Of a stretch of DNA of 17,316 nt, positions 1-6,109 are shown in pieces. Source of the DNA: Actinomycetota bacterium (GTDB lineage: Bacteria; Actinomycetota; Acidimicrobiia; Acidimicrobiales; Ilumatobacteraceae); assembly GCA_005805045.1 (NCBI GenBank), contig SYNW01000029.1:1-17316 (forward strand). The letters are read 5' to 3'. The position numbers and the translations under genes were made by a program. The notes under the pieces were generated by a model. It was not told the origin of the DNA. It made no database searches and saw nothing but the letters and a program-made list of their open reading frames with translations. Within the stretch, counting starts at the first letter, position 1. Each line of letters opens with the position of its first letter.

Positions 1-713
1 CCGTGAACGGCACCGCCGAGGCGTTGCAATTGTTCGGACGCCAAACGATTCAACCCGCGCATCCCCGCGATCGCCGCGGCCTTATCGCTCGCCGAACCGC
101 CGGCCAAAGTCAGACCAGTACCGAGCGGTTTCGACAAAATTGCGACATCGCCAGCAACGGCCCCGCCTTTACGAAATATTTTTTGTGGATGCACGACCCC
201 CTGTACCGCGAGCCCGAAGATCGGTTCGGGGTTTCGTATCGTGTGACCACCTGCCACGGATCCTCCAGCCTGCTCGACCACACGTGAAGCCGCCGCGAAG
301 ATTTGCGAGATCGCTTCGCGCGGAAAGTTCTCAGGGAACGCCGCGATATTCACAGCCATCACGACTCGCCCGCCCATCGCGAAAACATCGCTACAAGCGT
401 TAGCCGCAGAGATCGCACCGAAGTCATCAGGGTCGTCGACCAAAGGTGGAAAAAAATCTGTCGTGCTCACGAGTGCAACATCCTCAGAAACCTGGTACAC
501 CGCGGCATCATCAAAAGGCGCGAGGCCGACCAACAACGCGGGATCAATTCTGGGTTGCGCATCAGTTGCCAACTCATTGACCAGATCTTTGAGCAAGTTC
601 GCGCCCCACTTGGCGGCGCAACCGCCGCATGATGTCCACTCGGTAAGTTTGAGCGGCAGCAAACTGGGCGATGAACTGGACGATGAACTGGACAATGTAC
701 TACCTGTGCTCAC
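1..713 (-). CDS. selD: Selenide, water dikinase (selenophosphate synthetase), 3' part outside window
   Basis: SelD makes selenophosphate from selenide and ATP, the selenium donor for selenocysteine and selenouridine. The minus frame is open for 237 codons and runs off the left edge, so about the last third of a typical 350-residue SelD is missing. Visible motifs are LKLTEWTSCGGCAAK (residues 21-35; Cys32 and Lys35 match the catalytic Cys17/Lys20 of E. coli SelD), the aspartate-rich APFDDAAVY and STTDFFPP segments, NACSDVFAMGG, AGGHTIRNPEP and SKPLGTGLTLAGG. All are ATP/Mg sites of the PurM-like fold. The catalytic position is Cys, not selenocysteine. The start is GTG at 713, chosen because TAGGCT ends 7 nt upstream. 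It lies 10 nt after the stop of the upstream gene. The N-terminus has a run of eight serines (residues 8-15) encoded by a 12-bp tandem repeat. A start downstream of the serine tract is possible. Confidence 0.93.
   Translation of the reverse strand, partial: MSTGSTLSSSSSSSSPSLLPLKLTEWTSCGGCAAKWGANLLKDLVNELATDAQPRIDPALLVGLAPFDDAAVYQVSEDVALVSTTDFFPPLVDDPDDFGAISAANACSDVFAMGGRVVMAVNIAAFPENFPREAISQIFAAASRVVEQAGGSVAGGHTIRNPEPIFGLAVQGVVHPQKIFRKGGAVAGDVAILSKPLGTGLTLAGGSASDKAAAIAGMRGLNRLASEQLQRLGGAVH
669..692. repeat. Two perfect tandem copies of a 12-bp unit inside selD
   Basis: The unit CGATGAACTGGA occurs twice in succession on the plus strand, with a degenerate partial copy just before it. In the selD frame it encodes Ser-Ser-Ser-Ser per unit, giving the eight-serine tract near the N-terminus. 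The unit length is a multiple of three, so changes in copy number would keep the frame. Confidence 0.85.
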
Positions 714-720
714 GATGCTC

Positions 721-726
721 AGCCTA
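721..726 (-). promoter_or_regulatory. Candidate -10 hexamer for selD (leaderless)
   Basis: TAGGCT fits TANNNT and is separated from the selD GTG by 7 nt (GAGCATC), so a transcript could begin at the start codon. It overlaps the stop codon of the preceding gene. No convincing -35 box was seen. selD may also be read through from gpsA. Confidence 0.45.
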
Positions 727-1965
727 TTTCAAGAGCGCTGATCGATCTTGAGCGAAACCATTGAGCAAAGTTTCACCCCGCATATCAGTACTGACAAACG
801 AACTATCTATGGCGCTCGCCATAACGCGCGCGCCGACGGGTCCGTCGATCTCCCACAACAGAGCCGGCTTGTCACCGTGCCAGCGCACCGCATACGAAAT
901 CAAATGCTCGGGTGTTGCAAGAAGTTTGTGGCACTCAAAGTTGGCACCTAGCCACGCCGCGTCGATGCCACGCGGGCAGATCTCAATCACACCGTCACGG
1001 CGCATCGCCACCAATTGAGACTCGACCCACGCAATCTGGCGCACACTGCCGAGAAGTTCAGTGCTGGACGCGACATTTTTGTCGGCACCGTCAGCGCTCG
1101 CGGTGATCTCTATAGCCTCGGCTAAACGCGACCACGCAAGGGCGATATCTTGCTTGCCCCGAGACTCACCGGCGCGATGCAACAACATGCTCGCCGCCAA
1201 AATTGCACGCTGCGCAAACCACGAAATCGTCGAATCCTTGACGCACTGCTTGATGATTTGCTCGGTCGCAATAGCCACATCGCCGACCCACTGACCGGCT
1301 TTGTCACCGAGTCGCACCCGCTCGGCACGATCCAAAATCAAATCAACTTGATCATCGGTCTCAACAGGTGGCGACAACATAAGTTTGCAACGCTGAGATG
1401 TCAAGATTGTCGACCACGACGCCTCGGGCACATCAATTCGGCTCGCAGTTTGCAGCGCACCGAGCCAACCTCGCTCGACTTGCTCAAAACTTGGTAGTGA
1501 CTCGAGTTCTCCGGCAGAAATTTGCCGCGAGTCACCGTTGATCAAAATCGCCGCACGCATCGTTGCATGATGCCCAACCGGCAACACGACACTGCCAACC
1601 GGCAGATCGATGCCCTGCACACCAGTCGGGCTTGGTGCACGCATCGTAGCGATATCACCGCGATCGAACGCCACGGCAAACGGCAACGACGAGTCGTTGT
1701 ATATCTCGACAACGATCGCCCCACCAAAATTGGCGACTCCATAAACACGCTGCACGGCGTCGCCACCTGGCACCTTGATTCGTGTTTCGATCACGGGCAC
1801 ACCAGAAATCTCGCGCTGACGCACCGTCGTTTCGCGCGACGGTCGATACCACCGATCGTCGGCGGCGACAAACCAACACAAACGCTGTTGACCATCCACG
1901 AAAACATCGCCCCATGCGTTTACGCCGCCAATCCATGCAGCACCACGCACCCCAACTGCGCGCAT
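724..1965 (-). CDS. Conserved-looking protein of unknown function (413 aa), possibly glycosidase-like fold
   Basis: I do not recognise a named family. The first ~170 residues look like a beta-rich sandwich with many short hydrophobic strands and Gly/Pro turns. Residues ~170-330 are mostly helical, and the last ~80 return to beta strands, including SYAVRWHGDKPALLWEIDGP. This beta / alpha / beta order and the C-terminal RWHGxxPALLWE phrase recall non-catalytic relatives of six-hairpin (GH15-like) glycosidases, but I see no catalytic acid pair I would defend. There is no signal peptide or membrane segment. The ATG overlaps the gpsA stop (TGATG), so translation is probably coupled to gpsA. selD follows after 10 nt. 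The coupling suggests co-expression with gpsA but says nothing firm about function. Confidence 0.8.
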   Translation of the reverse strand: MRAVGVRGAAWIGGVNAWGDVFVDGQQRLCWFVAADDRWYRPSRETTVRQREISGVPVIETRIKVPGGDAVQRVYGVANFGGAIVVEIYNDSSLPFAVAFDRGDIATMRAPSPTGVQGIDLPVGSVVLPVGHHATMRAAILINGDSRQISAGELESLPSFEQVERGWLGALQTASRIDVPEASWSTILTSQRCKLMLSPPVETDDQVDLILDRAERVRLGDKAGQWVGDVAIATEQIIKQCVKDSTISWFAQRAILAASMLLHRAGESRGKQDIALAWSRLAEAIEITASADGADKNVASSTELLGSVRQIAWVESQLVAMRRDGVIEICPRGIDAAWLGANFECHKLLATPEHLISYAVRWHGDKPALLWEIDGPVGARVMASAIDSSFVSTDMRGETLLNGFAQDRSALLK

Positions 1966-2960
1966 CAGTCGGCCTCAGATTTGGTCGCGCGCGCCATCAA
2001 CTGCACCAACGCATCTTTGGCATTGGTCTTGCCTTCGCACACGGCAGCAACCTGTTCGGTGATTGGCATCTCAACTTTGCATCGCTGCGCAAGTTGCAAC
2101 ACCGACAGCGACGAGCGGACACCTTCGGCGACCATCGACATCGACTCGGTTATCGCCGAAATTGACTCGCCCCGACCCAATCGCACCCCGACTGCCGTAT
2201 TGCGACTCTTGGCTGACGCACACGTCGCCACAACATCACCCAGACCTGCAAGCCCCATAAAGGTGTTCGGGTTCGCCCCTAGCGCGACCCCAAGTCTCGA
2301 CATTTCGACCAGTCCGCGAGTAATTAGTGTCGCCTTCGAATTATCCCCAAAGCCCATGCCTTCGGCAATGCCAGCAGCAATCGCGATCACATTTTTTACA
2401 ACACCCGCAATTTCGCAACCGACGACGTCTTCGTTCGTGTAAACCCGCAACGTCGGCAGAGAGACGATTTTTTGGATCTGTTTGGCGAATTGCTGATCGC
2501 GACAGGCGACAACAGTCGCCGCTGGTTGCCCCGCCAAAATTTCGTGGGCCAAGTTCGGCCCGGTCAACACTGCTACTGGGTTACGTGGCATCAACTGTTG
2601 AACAATTTCAGTCATTCGCAGCAACGAATCGCGCTCGAGGCCTTTGGCCAAACTCACAATCAACACATCACTGGCGACACATCTGGCAACTTCGGCCGCA
2701 ACATCACGAAAACCGTTCGACGGCACCGCCATCATCACGACTGAAGCACCGGTCACGACTTCGCCCAGCACCGAAGAACAGCGCAAACTTTCGACCAATT
2801 GCACGCCCCGTAAATAGTCGGCATTTTCGTGCCGCGTCGAAATCTGTTCGGCCAACTCGCTGCGTCGCGCCCATAACACCGTCGGCTGATTTTTCGCCAC
2901 GGCATTGGCGACCGTGGTGCCCCACGAACCAGCGCCAACAACAGCCAAATGCCTTTCCAC
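1965..2960 (-). CDS. gpsA: NAD(P)-dependent glycerol-3-phosphate dehydrogenase
   Basis: GpsA reduces dihydroxyacetone phosphate to sn-glycerol-3-phosphate for phospholipid synthesis in the cytoplasm. With the start chosen here it has 331 residues, the usual size. Motifs in order: Rossmann GAGSWG (9-14), AVPS near 78, SLAKGLE (103-109), GPNLAHE (134-140), the catalytic-lysine segment VVKNVIAIAAG (K189), AGLGD (238-242) and SRN (252-254). The frame stays open upstream to a TTG at 3053, and an ATG exists at 2987. I prefer the GTG at 2960 because TACGCT ends 7 nt before it and because it puts the Rossmann motif at the normal distance from the N-terminus. The longer versions would overlap the divergent cofC or its promoter. 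The stop overlaps the start of the next gene (TGATG). Confidence 0.95.
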   Translation of the reverse strand: MERHLAVVGAGSWGTTVANAVAKNQPTVLWARRSELAEQISTRHENADYLRGVQLVESLRCSSVLGEVVTGASVVMMAVPSNGFRDVAAEVARCVASDVLIVSLAKGLERDSLLRMTEIVQQLMPRNPVAVLTGPNLAHEILAGQPAATVVACRDQQFAKQIQKIVSLPTLRVYTNEDVVGCEIAGVVKNVIAIAAGIAEGMGFGDNSKATLITRGLVEMSRLGVALGANPNTFMGLAGLGDVVATCASAKSRNTAVGVRLGRGESISAITESMSMVAEGVRSSLSVLQLAQRCKVEMPITEQVAAVCEGKTNAKDALVQLMARATKSEAD

Positions 2961-2967
2961 TTCGCTA

Positions 2968-2973
2968 AGCGTA
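2968..2973 (-). promoter_or_regulatory. Candidate -10 hexamer for gpsA (leaderless)
   Basis: TACGCT lies 7 nt upstream of the GTG at 2960, and no Shine-Dalgarno is present. It decides the start of gpsA. A transcript starting here could not use the ATG at 2987 or the TTG at 3053. Confidence 0.5.
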
Positions 2974-3007
2974 TGCGGGCAAAGCATTTGTGCCGTATTC
3001 GCAACCG

Positions 3008-3013
3008 TAGGCT
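3008..3013 (+). promoter_or_regulatory. Candidate -10 hexamer for cofC (leaderless)
   Basis: TAGGCT is followed by 6 nt and the GTG start of cofC at 3020. It faces away from the gpsA -10 on the other strand, with 34 bp between the two hexamers. An in-frame TAG at 3008-3010 also rules out any start further upstream. Confidence 0.5.
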
Positions 3014-3019
3014 TCGCAG

Positions 3020-3649
3020 GTGCCTTCTCAGCGGTCCGCACCAGACTTTTCAACGATCGGCGTCGTGATTCCAGTCAAAGCATTTCACCACGCCAAAGAG
3101 CGACTTTCTGATTTGCTGACACCAGCCGAGCGAATCATGCTGGCAAAGTATTGCGCTGATCGGGTGATCAATGCCGCCTTCGACTTTGACGTTTTCGTCG
3201 TCTGCGATGATCCAGATGTCGCACAATGGGCCCGTGACCACAAAGCGAAAGTTGTCTGGCAACCAGAAGTCGGTTTGAATGCGGCCGTTCGTGCTGGCGT
3301 TGAGTTCGCACGAACACATAGCAAGCAACTAGCAATCGTCAGCCACAGCGATCTACCTCTGGCCACCGGTTTCACCCATCTGATCGTCTCCGAAAGTGTC
3401 GAAACTTACAAGTCCTCTGTCACCCTCGTGCCCGATCGCCACAAAGACGGCACCAATGTCATGGTTTTGCCGACAAATTTTGACTTCGAATTCTGTTACG
3501 GCAAGAACAGTTTTCAAGCCCATCAAGAAATGGCGAAAAAATGTGGATTATCAGTGCGCGTTGTCGATGATCAAAGTCTCGCGGTCGATATCGACACCGC
3601 AGACGACTTGGCAGTTGCCCGACAACTTGAAAACTCACTCGAGAAATAG
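3020..3649 (+). CDS. cofC: 2-phospho-L-lactate / phosphoenolpyruvate guanylyltransferase (F420 biosynthesis)
   Basis: CofC (FbiD in actinobacteria) uses GTP to activate phospholactate or phosphoenolpyruvate, giving the guanylylated intermediate that is joined to Fo in coenzyme F420 synthesis. At 209 residues it is the normal length. Family marks are the N-terminal nucleotide-binding IPVKAFHHAKERL (17-29), SHSDLPL (108-114; the metal-binding DLP), DRHKDGTNVM (139-148), FCYGKNSFQAH (158-168) and DIDTADDL near the C-terminus. GTG at 3020 is the only workable start, because an in-frame stop precedes it at 3008. It is preceded by TAGGCT and 6 nt and has no Shine-Dalgarno. It is divergent from gpsA and converges on the HU/microgene unit across a terminator. 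Sequence alone does not show whether phospholactate or PEP is the substrate; PEP is the established actinobacterial preference. Confidence 0.92.
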   Translation: MPSQRSAPDFSTIGVVIPVKAFHHAKERLSDLLTPAERIMLAKYCADRVINAAFDFDVFVVCDDPDVAQWARDHKAKVVWQPEVGLNAAVRAGVEFARTHSKQLAIVSHSDLPLATGFTHLIVSESVETYKSSVTLVPDRHKDGTNVMVLPTNFDFEFCYGKNSFQAHQEMAKKCGLSVRVVDDQSLAVDIDTADDLAVARQLENSLEK

Positions 3650-3674
3650 ATTTACTAAGTATCGCTACAAAAGA

Positions 3675-3702
3675 AAGAAGAGGGGCCGAAGCCCCTCTTC
3701 TT
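3675..3702 (-). terminator. Intrinsic terminator, 12-bp stem with UUCG loop
   Basis: A perfect 12-bp stem (3675-3686 pairs with 3691-3702) closes a 4-nt loop. Read on the minus strand the loop is TTCG, the stable tetraloop, and the stem is followed by a T-rich run (TCTTTTGT). It therefore best terminates the HU/microgene transcript from the right. The stem could also help stop cofC from the left, but there is no T-run on that side. Confidence 0.85.
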
Positions 3703-3741
3703 ACGGAATCCGAACCAACTTGCTTGAAGTGGCTTAAGGCC

Positions 3742-3828
3742 TTATTTCTTTTTCTTGGCCTTACGACGCTTCTTTGCAGGTGCCTTCTTAGCGGCCTTCT
3801 TGGCCTTCTTGCGCTTTTTTGCTGCCAT
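3742..3828 (-). CDS. 28-residue lysine-rich basic microprotein, candidate detached HU tail
   Basis: The frame is ATG to TAA, 28 codons: 15 Lys, 3 Arg, 8 Ala, 1 Pro and the initiator Met. There is no acidic, aromatic or aliphatic residue apart from Ala. It begins MAAKKRKKAKKAAKK and continues with a KAPAKKRR segment. A strong Shine-Dalgarno (AGGAG) lies 7 nt before the ATG, 32 nt of spacer separates it from the HU stop, and a terminator follows the gene. These are good signs of a real translated gene. The composition is that of the lysine/alanine/proline tails found at the C-terminus of mycobacterial HupB and histone-H1-like proteins, and the neighbouring HU lacks such a tail. I infer non-specific DNA (or RNA) binding, perhaps together with HU. 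No enzymatic function is suggested. At this length many gene callers would miss it. Confidence 0.75.
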   Translation of the reverse strand: MAAKKRKKAKKAAKKAPAKKRRKAKKKK

Positions 3829-3835
3829 TTGATTT

Positions 3836-3840
3836 CTCCT
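3836..3840 (-). promoter_or_regulatory. Strong Shine-Dalgarno of the lysine-rich microgene
   Basis: AGGAG sits 7 nt upstream of the ATG at 3828. It is the clearest ribosome binding site in the window and stands out because most other genes here have none. It supports translation of the 28-codon frame. Confidence 0.75.
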
Positions 3841-3860
3841 TGTTGTTTGTTATTGCTTGT

Positions 3861-4142
3861 CTAGCGGTTTGGATTCAGAGCAGCTTTGAGTGTTGAACTC
3901 GAGCTGAACTTCATCGCAGTTGATGCTTTCACCTGCACGGGAGCCCCAGTTTGAGGATTCCTGCCGATGCGAGCCTTTCGCTTCGAGGTGCTGAACGAGC
4001 CGAAGCCCGGCCAAGCAACCTTGTCGCCTTTCATAGCGGATGAGACGACGAGGTCAAAGAATTCTGCAATCGTGCGTTCGGCATCTGCCTTCGACACTCC
4101 TGCTTTCTGTGACACTGCATCAATCAATTCTGCTTTAGTCAT
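3861..4142 (-). CDS. hup: HU-family DNA-binding protein (tail-less, 93 aa)
   Basis: HU is a small dimeric nucleoid protein that bends and compacts DNA. Over residues 1-93 the sequence matches the family: helical MTKAELIDAVSQKAG, the GFGSFSTSKRKAR turn (48-60), the GRNPQTG arm tip (61-67) that carries the intercalating proline, and the C-terminal strand/helix KASTAMKFSSSSTLKAALN. Trp replaces the usual Leu/Val in VAWPGFGSF. The protein stops right after the conserved core. Mycobacterial and many other actinobacterial HUs carry a long Lys/Ala/Pro tail there. The start ATG has an AAGG Shine-Dalgarno about 9 nt upstream (CAAGGTAATAGAA). A 28-codon lysine-rich gene follows 32 nt downstream on the same strand, then a terminator, so the two are almost certainly one transcript. 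Confidence 0.95.
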   Translation of the reverse strand: MTKAELIDAVSQKAGVSKADAERTIAEFFDLVVSSAMKGDKVAWPGFGSFSTSKRKARIGRNPQTGAPVQVKASTAMKFSSSSTLKAALNPNR

Positions 4143-4275
4143 TTCTATTACCTTGCTTTCTTCGGTTACGGATTACCGTTGCCCATATATTTGAGTAGAT
4201 CTGAAAAGAAAATGCAAGCATTGTGCGTGATTTCGAAATCTTTGCGCGACCCGATCCAAAATTGAATCTGCATCC

Positions 4276-4295
4276 GATATTTCTCGAGAAATATC
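4276..4295. repeat. 20-bp perfect palindrome, candidate operator
   Basis: The half-site GATATTTCTC is followed directly by its reverse complement, with no spacer. It lies ~135 bp upstream of the HU start. The perfect symmetry suggests a site for a dimeric regulator. An RNA hairpin without a loop is less likely. The cognate protein is unknown. Confidence 0.6.
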
Positions 4296-4375
4296 TCGCG
4301 AGCGAAACTTTTAAGTCGATTCTGTTTTCCGATTAACGTCCCGGCCGCATTCACCCAGCAAACGAAGAACCCCAC

Positions 4376-4400
4376 AGAACCCATACAACATATGGGTTCT
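4376..4400. repeat. 10-bp inverted repeat with 5-nt loop
   Basis: AGAACCCATA and TATGGGTTCT flank the loop CAACA. There is no T-run on either side, so it is not a classical terminator. It could be an operator or a hairpin in the leader of HU or of an unrecognised RNA. Confidence 0.55.
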
Positions 4401-4449
4401 AGGCAACCACGAATTGAGTAGCCACGTATTTAAAGCAACAAATCTTGCC

Positions 4450-4458
4450 TGTGGACAA
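4450..4458 (-). promoter_or_regulatory. DnaA-box-like nonamer TTGTCCACA
   Basis: On the minus strand TTGTCCACA matches the consensus commonly given for actinobacterial DnaA boxes. It is a single copy, ~80 bp from the AT-rich tract. There is no dnaA or dnaN gene and no box cluster, so it is at most an isolated DnaA site, perhaps regulating HU or PhoH. Confidence 0.3.
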
Positions 4459-4642
4459 ACATCCACCAAACACCCCGAGCCGACGCCGCTGATCAGCCCG
4501 AAAATTCGTTGGGCGAGTTAATTTTTGGGTTCCAAAAGAAATTTTAAACAAATTTTTAAAAATCCCACAAATTCGCCCTCTAGCGAGCACTTTTGACGCT
4601 TGCCATCCACCAACGCCAGTCGCCCAGCGACCACACTTACTT

Positions 4643-6034
4643 TTGTTGTCATCTTCAAATTTGATTTCTGAAAAAGCAAACGAGCTGTTCGCTAAGTTGC
4701 TTACAACTCCAGCTGGCTCGCGAGTTGTACTTGATACTTCAGTTCTAGTCGCCGATCCCAACTGTCTGCATAATTTTCCGAACTGCGCGATTGTTATTCC
4801 GTTAACAGTGATCGAGGAACTTGATGGTTTAAAAACACGAATGGATGATGTCGGTCGCTCTGCTCGCAGCGCGCTTCGCGCGATTGAAGATCTGCGTCGC
4901 AAAGCAGGTGGCTCACTCAAAGAACCGACACCAGTCAGCAACACCGAATCAGGGTCGACCGTGCAAATTGAGGTCAATGGCATCCAAAAACACCTACTTA
5001 TTGAGCACGGGCTCGACCCCCAGGTGCCCGACAACCGGATAATCGGTGCCGCACTGGGTCAGGCCTCAGTTTCGCCGACCTGCATCGTCTCTAACGACGC
5101 CGCACTGCGCATCAAAGCCGCCCACCTGGGGCTGACCGCACTCGAGCATCGGCCCGTTAACGGTGGTCACTCTGAAAAACCGATGGGCTGGTCGACATTC
5201 GACACTTCAGTTGAGATAATCGACAGCCTCTACAAGTCTGAGGGCATCGAAAAATCAGAAATCAAAGATGCCACAGGCCTCTATGAGAACAATTTTGCCG
5301 TCCTGCGCTGTGGCTCGCAGTCTGCGCTCACCCGATGCCGAGATAACGAGTTGCGCCTGATGCAACAATCGGCCCCAGAAGCCTGGGGATTACGTGCTCG
5401 CAACAAAGAACAGCGCTTTGCCCTCGAACTTTTGCTTGATCCGCAAATCACGGTCGTTGCACTCGACGGCCGCGCGGGCACCGGTAAAACTGTTTTGGCA
5501 ATCGCCGCCGGTCTTGAACAGGTCGTTGAACAACATCGCTATGAACGCCTCGCCGTCTATCGACCACTAGTTCCAGTGGGTCGCGCTGATGTTGGTTTTC
5601 TTCCCGGTGGTCTTGAAGAAAAACTTGATCCATGGATGTCGGCAATTCACGACGCCGTAGTCGCGCTCACAGATGATCGCTCGAGCAGCGATGCCCGCGG
5701 GTTGATCGACGACTTGATCGCCCGTGGTCAGTTAACGCTCGAATCGGTCACATTCTTGCGCGGCCGCAGCCTGCAGGCCCAAATTGTCGTTGTCGACGAA
5801 GCCCAGAACCTAGAGCCGACTACTTTGAAGACAATCTTGACCCGAATCGGGGAAGGCACGAAGGTGATTTTCACTGGCGACACCAGCCAGATCGACGCAC
5901 CATACATGGGCGAAACCAACAACGCGTTGGCCGTTTTGGTTCAGGCATTTGCCGGACAAAGTTGCTTTGGCCACATCACGCTTGAAGCCTGTGAACGCAG
6001 TGAAGTTGCCAGTCTGGCTGCCGAACTTCTCTAA
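4643..6034 (+). CDS. phoH: PIN-PhoH fusion protein (PhoH2 type RNase/ATPase)
   Basis: This is a two-domain protein of ~463 residues. The N-terminal PIN nuclease domain has RVVLDTSVLVADP (Asp31), VIEELDGLK (Glu59), PDNRIIGAAL (Asp130) and VSNDAALRIKAA (Asp152), the four acidic residues of an active PIN site. The C-terminal PhoH ATPase has Walker A GRAGTGKT (276-283), Walker B IVVVDEAQNL (381-390) and the following GDTSQID. The mycobacterial relative, PhoH2, is a sequence-specific RNA helicase/RNase encoded with an antitoxin. I see no antitoxin gene upstream here, only a long non-coding region. The start is uncertain. TTG at 4643 is the outermost in-frame start, but family proteins usually begin close to the VLDTS strand, so TTG at 4661 or 4697 is equally possible. 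No Shine-Dalgarno decides between them. Confidence 0.93.
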   Translation: MLSSSNLISEKANELFAKLLTTPAGSRVVLDTSVLVADPNCLHNFPNCAIVIPLTVIEELDGLKTRMDDVGRSARSALRAIEDLRRKAGGSLKEPTPVSNTESGSTVQIEVNGIQKHLLIEHGLDPQVPDNRIIGAALGQASVSPTCIVSNDAALRIKAAHLGLTALEHRPVNGGHSEKPMGWSTFDTSVEIIDSLYKSEGIEKSEIKDATGLYENNFAVLRCGSQSALTRCRDNELRLMQQSAPEAWGLRARNKEQRFALELLLDPQITVVALDGRAGTGKTVLAIAAGLEQVVEQHRYERLAVYRPLVPVGRADVGFLPGGLEEKLDPWMSAIHDAVVALTDDRSSSDARGLIDDLIARGQLTLESVTFLRGRSLQAQIVVVDEAQNLEPTTLKTILTRIGEGTKVIFTGDTSQIDAPYMGETNNALAVLVQAFAGQSCFGHITLEACERSEVASLAAELL

Positions 6035-6096
6035 ATCACACTTCTGTAATTCAAAATATCTTCGCGCAAAGTTTTACAAACTAATTGTTCACTTAA

Positions 6097-6102
6097 TACT
6101 GT
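6097..6102 (+). promoter_or_regulatory. Candidate -10 hexamer for the WhiB-like gene (leaderless)
   Basis: TACTGT is followed by 7 nt and the ATG at 6110. A -35-like TTTACA lies at 6073-6078, at an 18-nt spacing. The hexamer overlaps the alternative GTG at 6101, which it argues against as the start. Confidence 0.5.
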
Positions 6103-6109
6103 GCCATTT

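Larger units (their letters stand above)
4143..4642. other. 500-bp non-coding region between HU and PhoH, rich in inverted repeats
   Basis: No convincing gene is present on either strand; the open frames here have no family features. The region must hold the divergent promoters of HU (minus) and PhoH (plus). It contains a 20-bp perfect palindrome followed immediately by the 8-bp palindrome CTCGCGAG (4295-4302), a 10-bp inverted repeat, a DnaA-box-like nonamer and an AT-rich tract (26 of 30 bases A/T at 4531-4560). I found no tRNA-like cloverleaf and no clear -10 for HU. It is by far the longest intergenic stretch in a window where most gaps are under 70 bp. Confidence 0.7.

Noticed and set aside
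1..713. Possible selenocysteine codon in SelD
   Set aside because: The catalytic position is TGC (Cys) and there is no in-frame TGA in the region.
3..741. Several overlapping plus-strand open frames (87-109 codons) at the left edge
   Set aside because: They are antisense shadows of selD, whose motifs are continuous on the minus strand from 713 to the edge.
1522..2442. 306-codon plus-strand frame
   Set aside because: It lies antisense to the unknown 413-residue gene and gpsA; composition is His/Thr/Arg-rich low-information sequence with no domain.
4166..4384. 72-codon minus-strand frame upstream of HU
   Set aside because: It would run through the HU leader and across both inverted repeats; it has no family feature and lies where the HU promoter must be.
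4143..4642. Replication origin
   Set aside because: There is one DnaA-like box only, and no dnaA, dnaN, gyr or rpmH neighbours.
4399..5034. 211-codon minus-strand frame
   Set aside because: It is antisense to the PIN domain of PhoH and extends into the AT-rich intergenic tract; it has no fold-like pattern and no ribosome binding site.
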